From: Bizionia sp.
GTDB lineage: Bacteria > Bacteroidota > Bacteroidia > Flavobacteriales > Flavobacteriaceae
Assembly: GCA_018067115.1 (NCBI GenBank)
Contig: JAGPVI010000266.1
Location: 1-11,206 of the forward strand
Length of the DNA stretch: 11,206 bases
Direction of reading: 5' to 3'
Part shown: piece by piece, positions 1 to 7,256 of the stretch
How the letters are laid out: each line of letters begins with the position of its first letter
How positions within the stretch are numbered: position 1 is the stretch's first letter
Program-made: the position numbers and the translations under genes
The notes under the pieces: model-generated
What the model was told of the DNA's origin: nothing
What the model saw: only the letters and a program-made list of their open reading frames with translations
Database searches by the model: none

Positions 1-19
1 AAAAGTTGTGAAGATTTTG

Positions 20-715
20 TTATTCTTTAGGAAGTTGAGCTATAAAATCGTCGATAGATAAAGCGTTTTGTACCTCATAATCTCCAATTTTTGTACGTCG
101 CAATGCCGATAGATGTCCGCCAGATTGTAATGCTTTTCCAAAATCGTTTGCTAAAGAGCGAATATAAGTCCCTTTACTGCACACCACTCTAAAGTCGATA
201 GCATTACCATTAATAGCTGTAATGTCAAAAGCAGTAATAGTTACTTTACGAGATTTTACTTCTACGGCTTCACCTGCTCGTGCATATTCGTATAAGCGTT
301 TTCCTTCTTTTTTTAATGCCGAAAAGACTGGAGGAAACTGGTCGATTTCACCAATAAATTGTGCGGTGGTATCTTGTATTAATTCTGGTGTTATATGGTC
401 TGTAGGAAAGGTCTCATTAATTTCGGTTTCCAAATCAAAAGACGGTGTCGAGCCGCCCAATGTAATCGTTCCTGTATATTCTTTTATCTGTCCTTGAAAC
501 GTGTCAATCTGTTTGGTCATTTTACCTGTGCAAATAATCAATAACCCGCTCGCTAGAGGATCTAAAGTACCGGCGTGACCAACTTTTATTTTCTTAATAT
601 TATAAGCTTGTCGAATTTCCCATCGCAATTTATTTACCACTTGAAAAGAGGTCCATTGTAACGGCTTGTCGATTAATAAAACTTGTCCGGACTTGTAATC
701 TTCTTCTGTTAACAT
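20..715 (-). CDS. truB: tRNA pseudouridine(55) synthase TruB
   Basis: This enzyme isomerises uridine 55 in the T-loop of tRNAs to pseudouridine in the cytoplasm. The 231-residue protein carries the family signatures in order. The catalytic motif GHAGTLDP lies at residues 46-53, with D52 as the expected nucleophile. An aromatic substrate-stacking segment KEYTGTITLG covers about 78-87, FPPVFSALKKEGKRLYEYAR about 127-146, and the KGTYIRSLANDFG motif 181-193. The length fits the short bacteroidete form without an extended C-terminal PUA region. The ATG follows the uppP stop codon by a single base, so translation is probably coupled to uppP and both lie on one transcript. The stop codon lies near the window edge; the 19 bases beyond it are too short to identify the next gene. 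No disruption is visible. Confidence 0.97.
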   Translation of the reverse strand: MLTEEDYKSGQVLLIDKPLQWTSFQVVNKLRWEIRQAYNIKKIKVGHAGTLDPLASGLLIICTGKMTKQIDTFQGQIKEYTGTITLGGSTPSFDLETEINETFPTDHITPELIQDTTAQFIGEIDQFPPVFSALKKEGKRLYEYARAGEAVEVKSRKVTITAFDITAINGNAIDFRVVCSKGTYIRSLANDFGKALQSGGHLSALRRTKIGDYEVQNALSIDDFIAQLPKE

Positions 716-716
716 A

Positions 717-1511
717 TTAATTTAATAAAGAATAAATGATAGCTATTACACCAACAATAACACAGTAATAAGCAAAATACGACAGTTTACTTTTCTTTAC
801 TAAAGAAATCATCCAGGTACAAGCAAATAGTCCTGAAACAAATGCAGCTATAAAACCAAGAGATAATGACGTGAAGTTTTGAGCTTCATACGTGAGATCT
901 CCACTTAAAATATCTTTTGCTATTTTTCCAAATATTAATGGGGTTACCATTAAAAATGAAAAACGCGCAGCTTTAGTTTTATCGTTTCCTAATAATACAG
1001 AAGTTGAAATCGTTGCTCCAGAACGTGAAATTCCAGGAAGCATCGCTATGGCTTGAGATATCCCAATTATAAAAGCATTCTTAAACGTTACTTTTTTATC
1101 GGTGTCTTTTGCTTTGTCTGCTAAAAATAATAATATAGCGGTTACTATTAACATAGAGCCCACCAATAAGATATTACTGCCAAATAGGGCTTCTAATTCT
1201 TTTTCAAAAAATAAGCCAACAAACACAGCTGGTAACATCGAAAGTGCTATTTTAGAAATGAACTGCATATCTTCATTCCACTCCATTTTAATAACGCCTT
1301 TTAAAATGCTTAAAATATCTTTTCTAAAAATAACGATGGTACTTAAGGCCGTGGCAAAATGTAATACTACCGTAAAAAGCAAACTTTCTTCGGGCACAGA
1401 TTGATCGCCAAGAATAGCTTTTCCAAGTTCTAAGTGACCGCTTGAAGAAACAGGTAAAAACTCAGTTAACCCCTGTATAATTCCTAAAATTATAGAGTCG
1501 AAAATATCCAT
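717..1511 (-). CDS. uppP: Undecaprenyl-diphosphate phosphatase UppP (BacA family)
   Basis: This integral membrane enzyme dephosphorylates undecaprenyl pyrophosphate to the monophosphate carrier used for peptidoglycan and surface-glycan synthesis; overexpression of the family gives bacitracin resistance. The 264-residue protein shows both diagnostic motifs. The first is QGLTEFLPVSSSGHLELG at residues 13-30, with E17 and H26 as likely catalytic residues. The second is PGISRSGAT at 159-167, with R163 as phosphate contact. Several hydrophobic segments (about 46-62, 88-102, 112-130, 145-160, 183-196, 215-235 and 246-262) fit a multi-pass membrane protein of normal length. It lies 32 bases downstream of the DUF3098 gene and one base upstream of truB, so it is probably in the middle of an operon. 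It is intact, with no frameshift. Confidence 0.97.
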   Translation of the reverse strand: MDIFDSIILGIIQGLTEFLPVSSSGHLELGKAILGDQSVPEESLLFTVVLHFATALSTIVIFRKDILSILKGVIKMEWNEDMQFISKIALSMLPAVFVGLFFEKELEALFGSNILLVGSMLIVTAILLFLADKAKDTDKKVTFKNAFIIGISQAIAMLPGISRSGATISTSVLLGNDKTKAARFSFLMVTPLIFGKIAKDILSGDLTYEAQNFTSLSLGFIAAFVSGLFACTWMISLVKKSKLSYFAYYCVIVGVIAIIYSLLN

Positions 1512-1543
1512 TTAATATATGTGTTTATTGTGAAGTTGAGCTG

Positions 1544-1810
1544 TTACTTTTTATTTGGATTTAAAAGTATCGCATAAATCTGCAAACCGAAACCAATTAA
1601 CACTAAAGTTGGTGCTAAACTGATGCGTCTGAAACTAAAAATATCAGGGCTAAAAACAGTAGGGTCGTCGCTTCCTCCACCAGACATTAAGATAAATCCG
1701 GCAGCAATAGCGATTAAACCAATAAACATAAATTTATAGTTGCGTTTTCCAAAAACAAATTTAGATTCGGTTGTGTCGTTTTTAATTGATTTTTCTGCCA
1801 TAATATTCAT
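1544..1810 (-). CDS. DUF3098 family small membrane protein
   Basis: This is a small protein of unknown function, recognised as DUF3098 from its sequence pattern and its position between ftsX and uppP, an arrangement common in Bacteroidetes. It has a charged N-terminal stretch and a first membrane segment at about residues 26-43. A polar loop with GGGSDDP (44-50) and IFSFRRISLAP (57-67) follows, then a second membrane segment at about 67-83 and a short basic tail. The longest reading frame gives 88 residues from an ATG at 1810. A second in-frame ATG at 1801 (residue 4, giving MAEKS) looks equally plausible, and I cannot decide between them. Location beside FtsX and UppP suggests an envelope or division link, but that is guilt by association only. 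Confidence 0.85.
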   Translation of the reverse strand: MNIMAEKSIKNDTTESKFVFGKRNYKFMFIGLIAIAAGFILMSGGGSDDPTVFSPDIFSFRRISLAPTLVLIGFGLQIYAILLNPNKK

Positions 1811-1999
1811 AAAATGCTGCAGACTACAATCGTAAACAATTAGAATGTAGGTCTGTATTTAGAAATGCTAAATTAGCTAATAGTTTTGGTTACTGCAAAG
1901 TCATTTGTTTTTTTAAAGATAATTTATGCTTTTGCGGTGTACAGAAACAAACGCATTATCCTAATATAGTGATTTGGCAACCGTAAGTTGTTGTTGTCT
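1811..1999. other. Gap between ftsX and the DUF3098 gene
   Basis: This stretch of 189 bases separates ftsX from the downstream DUF3098 gene on the minus strand. I see no open reading frame of note, no tRNA-like fold and no hairpin with a T-tract that would end the ftsX transcript. On the minus strand there is an imperfect -7 box, TGACTTTG, near 1896-1903 (one mismatch to TAnnTTTG), so a separate promoter for DUF3098-uppP-truB is possible but not demonstrated. Confidence 0.4.
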
Positions 2000-2878
2000 T
2001 TAGTAGTACAGCTTATCTGTATTTAAGTTTAAGAAACGTTGCGTTGCGAAAAAAGTAGATATCCAAGTGATTAAAATACCAAGCCCAAAAACAAAACCAA
2101 ATAAGGCAACAAGCAGAGCAGGATTACTTAGCAAGGCTAGTTCTGGGAACATTTTATCCACATAATACAATACTATCGCCATTCCTATTAAGGCAATAAT
2201 AGCACCAACAATACCTAGTTTTACGCTTCTCCAAATAAACGGGCGACGAATAAAACGTTTTGTAGCGCCTACCATTTGCATTGTTTTAATAGTAAATCGC
2301 TTTGAGTATACTGCCAAACGTATAGAACTGTTTATTAATAAAACCGCGATTAGAGTAAATAAACCGCTGATTAATAAAATCCAAAAGCTTATTTTTTTAA
2401 CGTTATCGTTCATTAATTTTACTAAATCATTATCGTAATTCACTTCATCAACAAAGCTTTTAGTAAGTGCTTCGGCAGAAATAATTTCTAGTTTATCAGA
2501 GGTTACGAAATCGGCTTTTAAATGCACATCGATGGAGTTTTTTAACGGATTTATTCCTAAAAACTCCATAAAATCTTCTCCACTCTCGGCTTTCATAGAT
2601 TCGGCCGCTTGCTCTTTCGATACGAAATCGGTGGATTTTACATAGTCGGCCATCGCTAAACTCTTTTCAAGTTGCTTAATTTCGACATCTTTAGCGGTGT
2701 CTTTTAAATAAATAGTAACCGTTACTTGCTCCTTAAAATGGTCGGCAACTTTTTTTGCGTTTAAGACCAGAAGCCCTAAAAGTCCTAGTAAAAACAGGAC
2801 TAATGCAATACTTAATGCCACAGAAAAATAAGACGATATTAAACGGCGTTTTTGATATTTGTCAAAAGATGAGCTCAT
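2000..2878 (-). CDS. ftsX: Cell division protein FtsX
   Basis: FtsX is the membrane partner of the ATPase FtsE. Together they form an ABC-transporter-like complex at the division site that activates peptidoglycan hydrolases rather than moving a substrate. The 292-residue protein has the expected layout: a short basic cytoplasmic N-terminus, a first membrane segment at about 17-39, an extracytoplasmic domain at about 40-163, then three membrane segments at about 164-184, 219-241 and 254-276. The family signature between the second and third segments is present: INSSIRLAVYSKRFTIKTMQMVGATKRFIRRPF, residues 182-214. The start ATG gives the usual MSSSFDKY-type N-terminus. ftsE is not adjacent and must lie elsewhere. 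The gene is divergent from leuS and heads a minus-strand group with DUF3098, uppP and truB, although a 189-base gap follows it. Confidence 0.94.
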   Translation of the reverse strand: MSSSFDKYQKRRLISSYFSVALSIALVLFLLGLLGLLVLNAKKVADHFKEQVTVTIYLKDTAKDVEIKQLEKSLAMADYVKSTDFVSKEQAAESMKAESGEDFMEFLGINPLKNSIDVHLKADFVTSDKLEIISAEALTKSFVDEVNYDNDLVKLMNDNVKKISFWILLISGLFTLIAVLLINSSIRLAVYSKRFTIKTMQMVGATKRFIRRPFIWRSVKLGIVGAIIALIGMAIVLYYVDKMFPELALLSNPALLVALFGFVFGLGILITWISTFFATQRFLNLNTDKLYY

Positions 2879-2900
2879 AAAAAAGATGGAATTTACAGCG

Positions 2901-2908
2901 TAAAAATA
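2901..2908 (-). promoter_or_regulatory. Candidate -7 element upstream of ftsX
   Basis: The minus strand reads TATTTTTA, one mismatch from the bacteroidete -7 consensus TAnnTTTG, ending 22 bases before the ftsX ATG. No good -33 TTG lies at the expected distance upstream. In AT-rich DNA such matches arise by chance, so the call rests mainly on position. Confidence 0.25.
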
Positions 2909-3058
2909 ATAAAGAATTTAGACTATTATAGCTAACAACGTTTAAACTTTTAATAATGTTATAGCGCTAGTGGCTTTTAATTGATTTACCATAATTTTTT
3001 CTCGGTTTAGATTTATTACTTGAAGACGCTTTTAATAGGCTATTTGGTCGGTAATTGT

Positions 3059-3066
3059 TAAATTTG
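3059..3066 (+). promoter_or_regulatory. Candidate -7 element of the leuS promoter
   Basis: TAAATTTG is a full match to the bacteroidete -7 consensus TAnnTTTG and ends 27 bases before the leuS ATG, predicting a 5' leader of about 20 bases. A TTTG lies upstream at 3043-3046, but the 12-base spacing is shorter than the usual 17-23, so the -33 assignment is doubtful. Confidence 0.45.
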
Positions 3067-3093
3067 ACGCTTCATTAAGTATAAACAAGCAAG

Positions 3094-6000
3094 ATGCAAT
3101 ACCATTTTAACGACATAGAAGCCAAATGGCAAAAATATTGGGACGAGAACCAAACATTTAAAGCCTCAAACAACAGCGATAAACCAAAGTATTATGTACT
3201 AGATATGTTCCCTTACCCAAGTGGAGCCGGTTTACACGTTGGGCATCCGTTGGGGTATATTGCCAGCGATATTTATGCGCGTTACAAACGTCATAAAGGG
3301 TTTAATGTATTGCATCCTCAGGGGTACGATAGTTTTGGTTTACCGGCCGAACAGTATGCTATTCAAACAGGTCAGCACCCTGCAGATACTACGCGAGTAA
3401 ATATTGAAGGTGGTGTTGATAAAGCTGGAAACGAGATTGAAGGCTACAGAAAACAACTTGATAAAATTGGTTTTTCTTTCGATTGGAGTCGCGAGGTGCG
3501 CACTTCGAATCCGGAATATTACAAATGGACACAATGGATTTTTATTCAACTTTTTGAATCTTTTTATTGTAAAACCGATAATAAAGCAAAACCTATAACA
3601 GAACTAATTTCGATTTTTTCTGCAGAAGGAAATGCTTCTGTGGATGTGGAATGCGATGATACTATAGAACAGTTTACTGCTGAAGAATGGAACGCGTTTT
3701 CAACCGAAAAACAACAAGAAATACTATTGCAATACCGTTTAACGTATTTAGCAGAAACCGAAGTTAATTGGTGTGCTGCACTAGGAACGGTTTTAGCAAA
3801 CGATGAGATTGTAAATGGGGTTTCCGAGCGTGGCGGTCATACCGTAACACGTAAAAAAATGACACAATGGAGTATGCGAATTTCTGCTTATGCAGAGCGT
3901 TTGCTTCAAGGATTAGACACTATAGATTGGACAGAGTCGCTAAAGGAAAGTCAGCGTAACTGGATAGGGAAATCGGTTGGTGCTTCTGTAACTTTTAATG
4001 TTAATAACCACAACCAGACTATTCCTGTGTTTACTACGCGACCAGATACTATATTTGGAGTGAGTTTTATGACATTGGCTCCAGAACACGAGTTGGTGCA
4101 AACCATTACAACGCCAGAGCAAAAAGAAGCGGTAAGCGCTTATATTGAAGCGACTGCAAAACGTAGCGAACGCGAACGTATGGCAGATGTAAAAACTATT
4201 TCTGGTGTGTTTACTGGCGCGTATGCCGAGCACCCGTTTAGTAAAGAGCCTATTCCAATCTGGATTGGCGATTACGTATTGGCTGGTTATGGTACAGGAG
4301 CGGTAATGGCCGTGCCTTGTGGCGATCAGCGCGATTACGATTTTGCAAAACACTTTAATATAGACATTCCAAATATTTTTGAAGGCGTCGATATCTCTAA
4401 AGAAGCACATGCCGATAAAGAGAATACTGTTATTGCTAATAGTGATTTCCTTAACGGAATGCCATATAAAAAAGCATCAAAACGCGCTATTTTCGAACTA
4501 GAAAAATTAGGGCAAGGCGAGGGTAAAACCAATTACAGATTGCGCGATGCCGTATTTAGCAGACAGCGCTACTGGGGAGAGCCATTTCCTGTGTATTATA
4601 AAAACGGAATGCCACAAATGATTGCTAAAGCACATTTGCCAATTCGTTTGCCAGAAGTTGAAAAATATTTGCCTACCGAAACGGGAGAGCCGCCTTTAGG
4701 TCGCGCCGATGTTTGGGCGTGGTGTACAGAAAGCAACAGCGTTGTTAGCAATGATAAAATTAATAACACCACTGTTTTTCCTTTAGAATTAAACACAATG
4801 CCGGGTTGGGCAGGGAGTTCTTGGTACTTTTTCCGTTATATGGAAGATACAATGAGAGATTCTGTTTTTGCGAGTGAAGAGGCACTTAACTACTGGGAGA
4901 ATGTCGATTTATATATAGGAGGAAGCGAGCACGCCACAGGCCACTTGCTATATTCTCGTTTTTGGGTGAAGTTTTTAAAAGATCGCGGATTTGTAAAAGT
5001 TGAAGAGCCTTTTAAGAAACTAATTAACCAAGGAATGATTTTGGGGACTAGTGCTTTTGTTTATGGTGTGTGGTTAGAAGTAAACTACACTTCTAATAGT
5101 ATGCAAAATGATTCTATTGCATTGGATAAGCCAAGACCTGTATCGTTAGCTATTCCTAAAGAAATGTATGACGATTGTGTTCAGAATAATAGGAGAGATG
5201 AGCTTATTGAAGGATGGATTGAAAACAAAATTGAGTCGATTACAACTAAATATGAAATTGATAGTGAGAAAGTGGTTACAAAACTAACTCCTATAGTTAT
5301 GTATGTTGATGTGAATTTAGTGGATGCATCAAATGAAATTAACCCAGAAGAATTTAAAAAATCAATGGATCTTTATAGTGATGTTGAATTTTTAGAAGAC
5401 GGCGTTTATAAAGTAGGCCGCGAAGTCGAAAAAATGTCGAAGTCTAAATATAACGTTGTTAATCCGGATCAAATTAGTGAGCAATACGGTGCTGATAGCT
5501 TGCGTTTATACGAAATGTTTTTAGGGCCTTTAGAACAAGCGAAGCCTTGGAATACGGCAGGAATTACGGGTGTGCACAACTTCCTTAAAAAACTGTGGAA
5601 GCTATATGTAGGTGAAAACGGAGTGTTGGTAACCGATAGTGAGCCTGCAAAAGACAACTTAAAAACGTTGCATAAAACCATTAAGAAAGTAGAAGAAGAT
5701 ATCGAGAATTTTTCTTTTAATACTTCGGTTTCTACCTTTATGATTGCTGTAAACGAATTATCGCAACAAAAATGCACAAGTAAAGATGTTTTACAACCGT
5801 TATTGGTACTATTATCGCCTTACGCGCCACATATTACTGAAGAGTTATACAGTATGTTAGGCAACGACGGTTCAATTGCAACAGTCGCTTTTCCAACATT
5901 TGAAGCCAAGCATTTAGTAGAAAGCAGCAAGAATTATCCGATTTCTTTTAATGGTAAAATGCGTTTTACATTAGAGTTACCAATGGATATGAGTAAAGAC

Positions 6001-6111
6001 GATATCGAAAAAACGGTAATGGCTCACGAAAAAACAATTGCGCAATTAGAAGGACGTACGCCTAAAAAGGTGATTATCGTGCCAGGTAAAATTGTGAATA
6101 TTGTAGGGTAA
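3094..6111 (+). CDS. leuS: Leucyl-tRNA synthetase
   Basis: This class I aminoacyl-tRNA synthetase charges tRNA-Leu using ATP. In the 1005-residue protein the HIGH-type motif is HVGH (48-51), within YPSGAGLHVGHPLGY. The editing (CP1) domain is marked by TTRPDTIFGVSF (314-325) and by GTGAVMAVPCGDQRDYDF (400-417), where the E. coli GHDQRD is CGDQRD. The KMSKS loop is at 780-784, and an anticodon-binding region follows to about residue 930 with a small C-terminal domain. It is longer than the roughly 860-residue E. coli enzyme. Extra sequence lies at about 158-225, and a large insertion lies at about 655-772 before KMSKS, in the position of the leucyl-specific domain. The region near 226-250 (NWCAALGT...SERGGH) lacks paired zinc cysteines and has Ala where Pro is usual after NWC. 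The start ATG gives the standard FNDIEAKWQKYW opening. The gene appears monocistronic, with a terminator downstream. Confidence 0.98.
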   Translation: MQYHFNDIEAKWQKYWDENQTFKASNNSDKPKYYVLDMFPYPSGAGLHVGHPLGYIASDIYARYKRHKGFNVLHPQGYDSFGLPAEQYAIQTGQHPADTTRVNIEGGVDKAGNEIEGYRKQLDKIGFSFDWSREVRTSNPEYYKWTQWIFIQLFESFYCKTDNKAKPITELISIFSAEGNASVDVECDDTIEQFTAEEWNAFSTEKQQEILLQYRLTYLAETEVNWCAALGTVLANDEIVNGVSERGGHTVTRKKMTQWSMRISAYAERLLQGLDTIDWTESLKESQRNWIGKSVGASVTFNVNNHNQTIPVFTTRPDTIFGVSFMTLAPEHELVQTITTPEQKEAVSAYIEATAKRSERERMADVKTISGVFTGAYAEHPFSKEPIPIWIGDYVLAGYGTGAVMAVPCGDQRDYDFAKHFNIDIPNIFEGVDISKEAHADKENTVIANSDFLNGMPYKKASKRAIFELEKLGQGEGKTNYRLRDAVFSRQRYWGEPFPVYYKNGMPQMIAKAHLPIRLPEVEKYLPTETGEPPLGRADVWAWCTESNSVVSNDKINNTTVFPLELNTMPGWAGSSWYFFRYMEDTMRDSVFASEEALNYWENVDLYIGGSEHATGHLLYSRFWVKFLKDRGFVKVEEPFKKLINQGMILGTSAFVYGVWLEVNYTSNSMQNDSIALDKPRPVSLAIPKEMYDDCVQNNRRDELIEGWIENKIESITTKYEIDSEKVVTKLTPIVMYVDVNLVDASNEINPEEFKKSMDLYSDVEFLEDGVYKVGREVEKMSKSKYNVVNPDQISEQYGADSLRLYEMFLGPLEQAKPWNTAGITGVHNFLKKLWKLYVGENGVLVTDSEPAKDNLKTLHKTIKKVEEDIENFSFNTSVSTFMIAVNELSQQKCTSKDVLQPLLVLLSPYAPHITEELYSMLGNDGSIATVAFPTFEAKHLVESSKNYPISFNGKMRFTLELPMDMSKDDIEKTVMAHEKTIAQLEGRTPKKVIIVPGKIVNIVG

Positions 6112-6160
6112 TTGACTTGTAAGCAATTAATATTATTTAAAAAATTATAGATTTTATAAA

Positions 6161-6187
6161 GAAAACCATCCTTTTAGGGTGGTTTTC
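6161..6187 (+). terminator. Intrinsic terminator of leuS
   Basis: The arms GAAAACCATCC (6161-6171) and GGGTGGTTTTC (6177-6187) pair over 11 bp, including one G-U, around the 5-base loop TTTTA. A short T-rich stretch TGTTTT follows. It lies 50 bases after the leuS stop codon on a leuS-sense transcript. Confidence 0.85.
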
Positions 6188-6250
6188 TGTTTTAAGTTAT
6201 ATTCAGCTTTCTACTTAAATGATCTAAAATCCAATTGAAATAATTAAATG

Positions 6251-6336
6251 TTTTTTATAATACCGCCACCGTCATTTCGGCTGCTTTTTAGGAGTGTTGT
6301 AATCTAAAGTTTCAGAGTAACCGATATTATAAAAAA
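6251..6336. repeat. 12-bp AT-rich inverted repeat enclosing 62 bases
   Basis: The arm TTTTTTATAATA (6251-6262) is the exact reverse complement of TATTATAAAAAA (6325-6336). No flanking target-site duplication is visible. The arms are low-complexity, so chance is a real possibility, but the enclosed segment also contains the repeat-like GTCATTTCGG. Confidence 0.4.
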
Positions 6337-6422
6337 GCGACAGGCAAAACATCAGTTTAAAAATGGAGAGAAAGGCTTCGGACTGACATAATTTCTTCAC
6401 TATACATTGGCTTACTTTTTGC

Positions 6423-6430
6423 TATATTTA
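6423..6430 (+). promoter_or_regulatory. Candidate -7 element of the metallopeptidase gene
   Basis: TATATTTA differs from TAnnTTTG only in the last base and ends 24 bases before the ATG at 6455. A TTGG at 6407-6410 lies closer than a standard -33 box would. Confidence 0.3.
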
Positions 6431-6454
6431 CATAGAAATTAAAAACATTATACT

Positions 6455-7159
6455 ATGCAAGGATTTATGGGATACTATGTGCTTATTGGAGTCATAGCCT
6501 TAATCAGTTGGTTGGTAAGTAGCCAGCTAAAAAGAAAATTCGAGAAATACTCTAAAATACAATTACGTAATGGAATGAGTGGCGCTGAAATCGCGACAAA
6601 AATGTTAGCCGACAACGGTATTAGAGACGTCGAGGTGATTTCTACGCCTGGCCGTTTAACAGACCATTACAATCCAGTAAATAAAACGGTAAACTTAAGT
6701 GAGGCCGTTTATAATGAGCGTAATGCCGCGGCAGCAGCTGTTGCCGCTCACGAATGTGGTCACGCTGTGCAACACGCTACCGCTTACCAGTGGTTAACTA
6801 TGCGCTCTAAGTTAGTGCCTATTGTTAGCGTAACATCAAACATCTCACAATGGGTCATTATTGGTGGTTTAATGTTAGGTGCTGCCGATGGTTTAGGATT
6901 TGGTTTCTATATATCTGTTGCAGGATTAGTGCTTATGGGCTTTGCGACGTTATTCGCATTTATAACATTGCCTGTAGAATACGACGCTAGTAACAGGGCT
7001 TTGGCGTGGTTAAAAGCGAAAAACATAGTGACTCCAGAAGAATATAAAGGATCTGAAGATGCACTAAAATGGGCCGCAAGAACCTATTTAGTAGCAGCTA
7101 TCGGTGCGTTAGCATCATTATTATACTGGGCGCTTCGTGTTTTTGGAAGTCGCGATTAA
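6455..7159 (+). CDS. Membrane zinc metallopeptidase, YugP type
   Basis: This is a predicted membrane-bound neutral zinc protease of the YugP (Zn_peptidase_2) family; the natural substrates are not known to me. The 234-residue protein opens with a membrane segment at about 5-24. The family motif LTDHYNP is at 68-74, and the zinc-binding HECGH (99-103) is followed by AVQH, which fits the HExxH catalytic pattern with E100 as general base. Two membrane segments follow at about 133-147 and 150-173. LPVEYDASNRA (172-182) probably supplies the third metal ligand, E175. A last membrane segment (about 212-228) ends in VFGSRD. Length and motif order are normal for the family. A strong hairpin follows the gene, so read-through into the BI-1-like gene may be limited. 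Confidence 0.93.
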   Translation: MQGFMGYYVLIGVIALISWLVSSQLKRKFEKYSKIQLRNGMSGAEIATKMLADNGIRDVEVISTPGRLTDHYNPVNKTVNLSEAVYNERNAAAAAVAAHECGHAVQHATAYQWLTMRSKLVPIVSVTSNISQWVIIGGLMLGAADGLGFGFYISVAGLVLMGFATLFAFITLPVEYDASNRALAWLKAKNIVTPEEYKGSEDALKWAARTYLVAAIGALASLLYWALRVFGSRD

Positions 7160-7181
7160 TACATAACTGTATTTAAACGAG

Positions 7182-7220
7182 AAGAGATTATTTACATGGT
7201 AACATAGTAAATAATCTCTT
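7182..7220 (+). terminator. Intrinsic terminator after the metallopeptidase gene
   Basis: The arms AAGAGATTATTTAC (7182-7195) and GTAAATAATCTCTT (7207-7220) form a perfect 14-bp stem followed by TTTT. Within the 11-base loop, ATG and CAT can pair with one bulged A and leave a GTAA tetraloop of the stable GNRA class. It starts 23 bases after the stop codon and ends 36 bases before the next ATG. Confidence 0.8.
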
Positions 7221-7226
7221 TTTTCT

Positions 7227-7234
7227 TACATTTA
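7227..7234 (+). promoter_or_regulatory. Possible -7 element of the BI-1-like gene
   Basis: TACATTTA has one mismatch to TAnnTTTG and ends 22 bases before the ATG at 7257. A -33 element would fall inside the preceding hairpin, and none is evident, so this is a weak call. Confidence 0.2.
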
Positions 7235-7256
7235 ACACCTAATTATAAAAAAAATT

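Larger units (their letters stand above)
6112..6454. other. 343-base gap between leuS and the metallopeptidase gene
   Basis: The gap begins with the leuS terminator (6161-6187). A 12-bp inverted repeat (6251-6262 with 6325-6336) lies in the middle and a possible promoter sits at the right edge (6423-6430). No open reading frame, tRNA-like fold or recognisable RNA was seen. The segment CACCGTCATTTCGG around 6267-6280 resembles the opening of a dispersed intergenic repeat that I recall from flavobacterial genomes, but the rest of such a repeat is not intact here. Confidence 0.5.

Noticed and set aside
222..497. 91-codon plus-strand open frame within truB
   Set aside because: Antisense to a well-conserved gene, and the translation resembles no family I know.
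1102..1404. 100-codon plus-strand open frame within uppP
   Set aside because: Antisense shadow of a membrane protein gene; no support.
31..1542. 11-base direct repeat GAAGTTGAGCT near the 3' ends of truB (31) and the DUF3098 region (1532)
   Set aside because: Repeated 11-mers are expected by chance in a window of this size, and one copy is coding.
2962..2969. Palindrome TAGCGCTA in the ftsX-leuS gap
   Set aside because: Eight bases only, with no extension of the dyad and no second copy, so not enough to call an operator.
3940..4410. 156-codon minus-strand open frame inside leuS
   Set aside because: It lies entirely within leuS antisense to conserved editing-domain sequence, has low-complexity unrecognisable product, and shows no promoter; it is a shadow of the real gene.
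5056..5409. Intein or mobile insertion in leuS
   Set aside because: The extra stretch lacks intein splice-site residues and endonuclease motifs, is far too short, and sits where the family normally has a leucyl-specific domain.
5469..5777. 102-codon minus-strand open frame inside leuS
   Set aside because: Antisense to the conserved region after KMSKS, with no recognisable domain.
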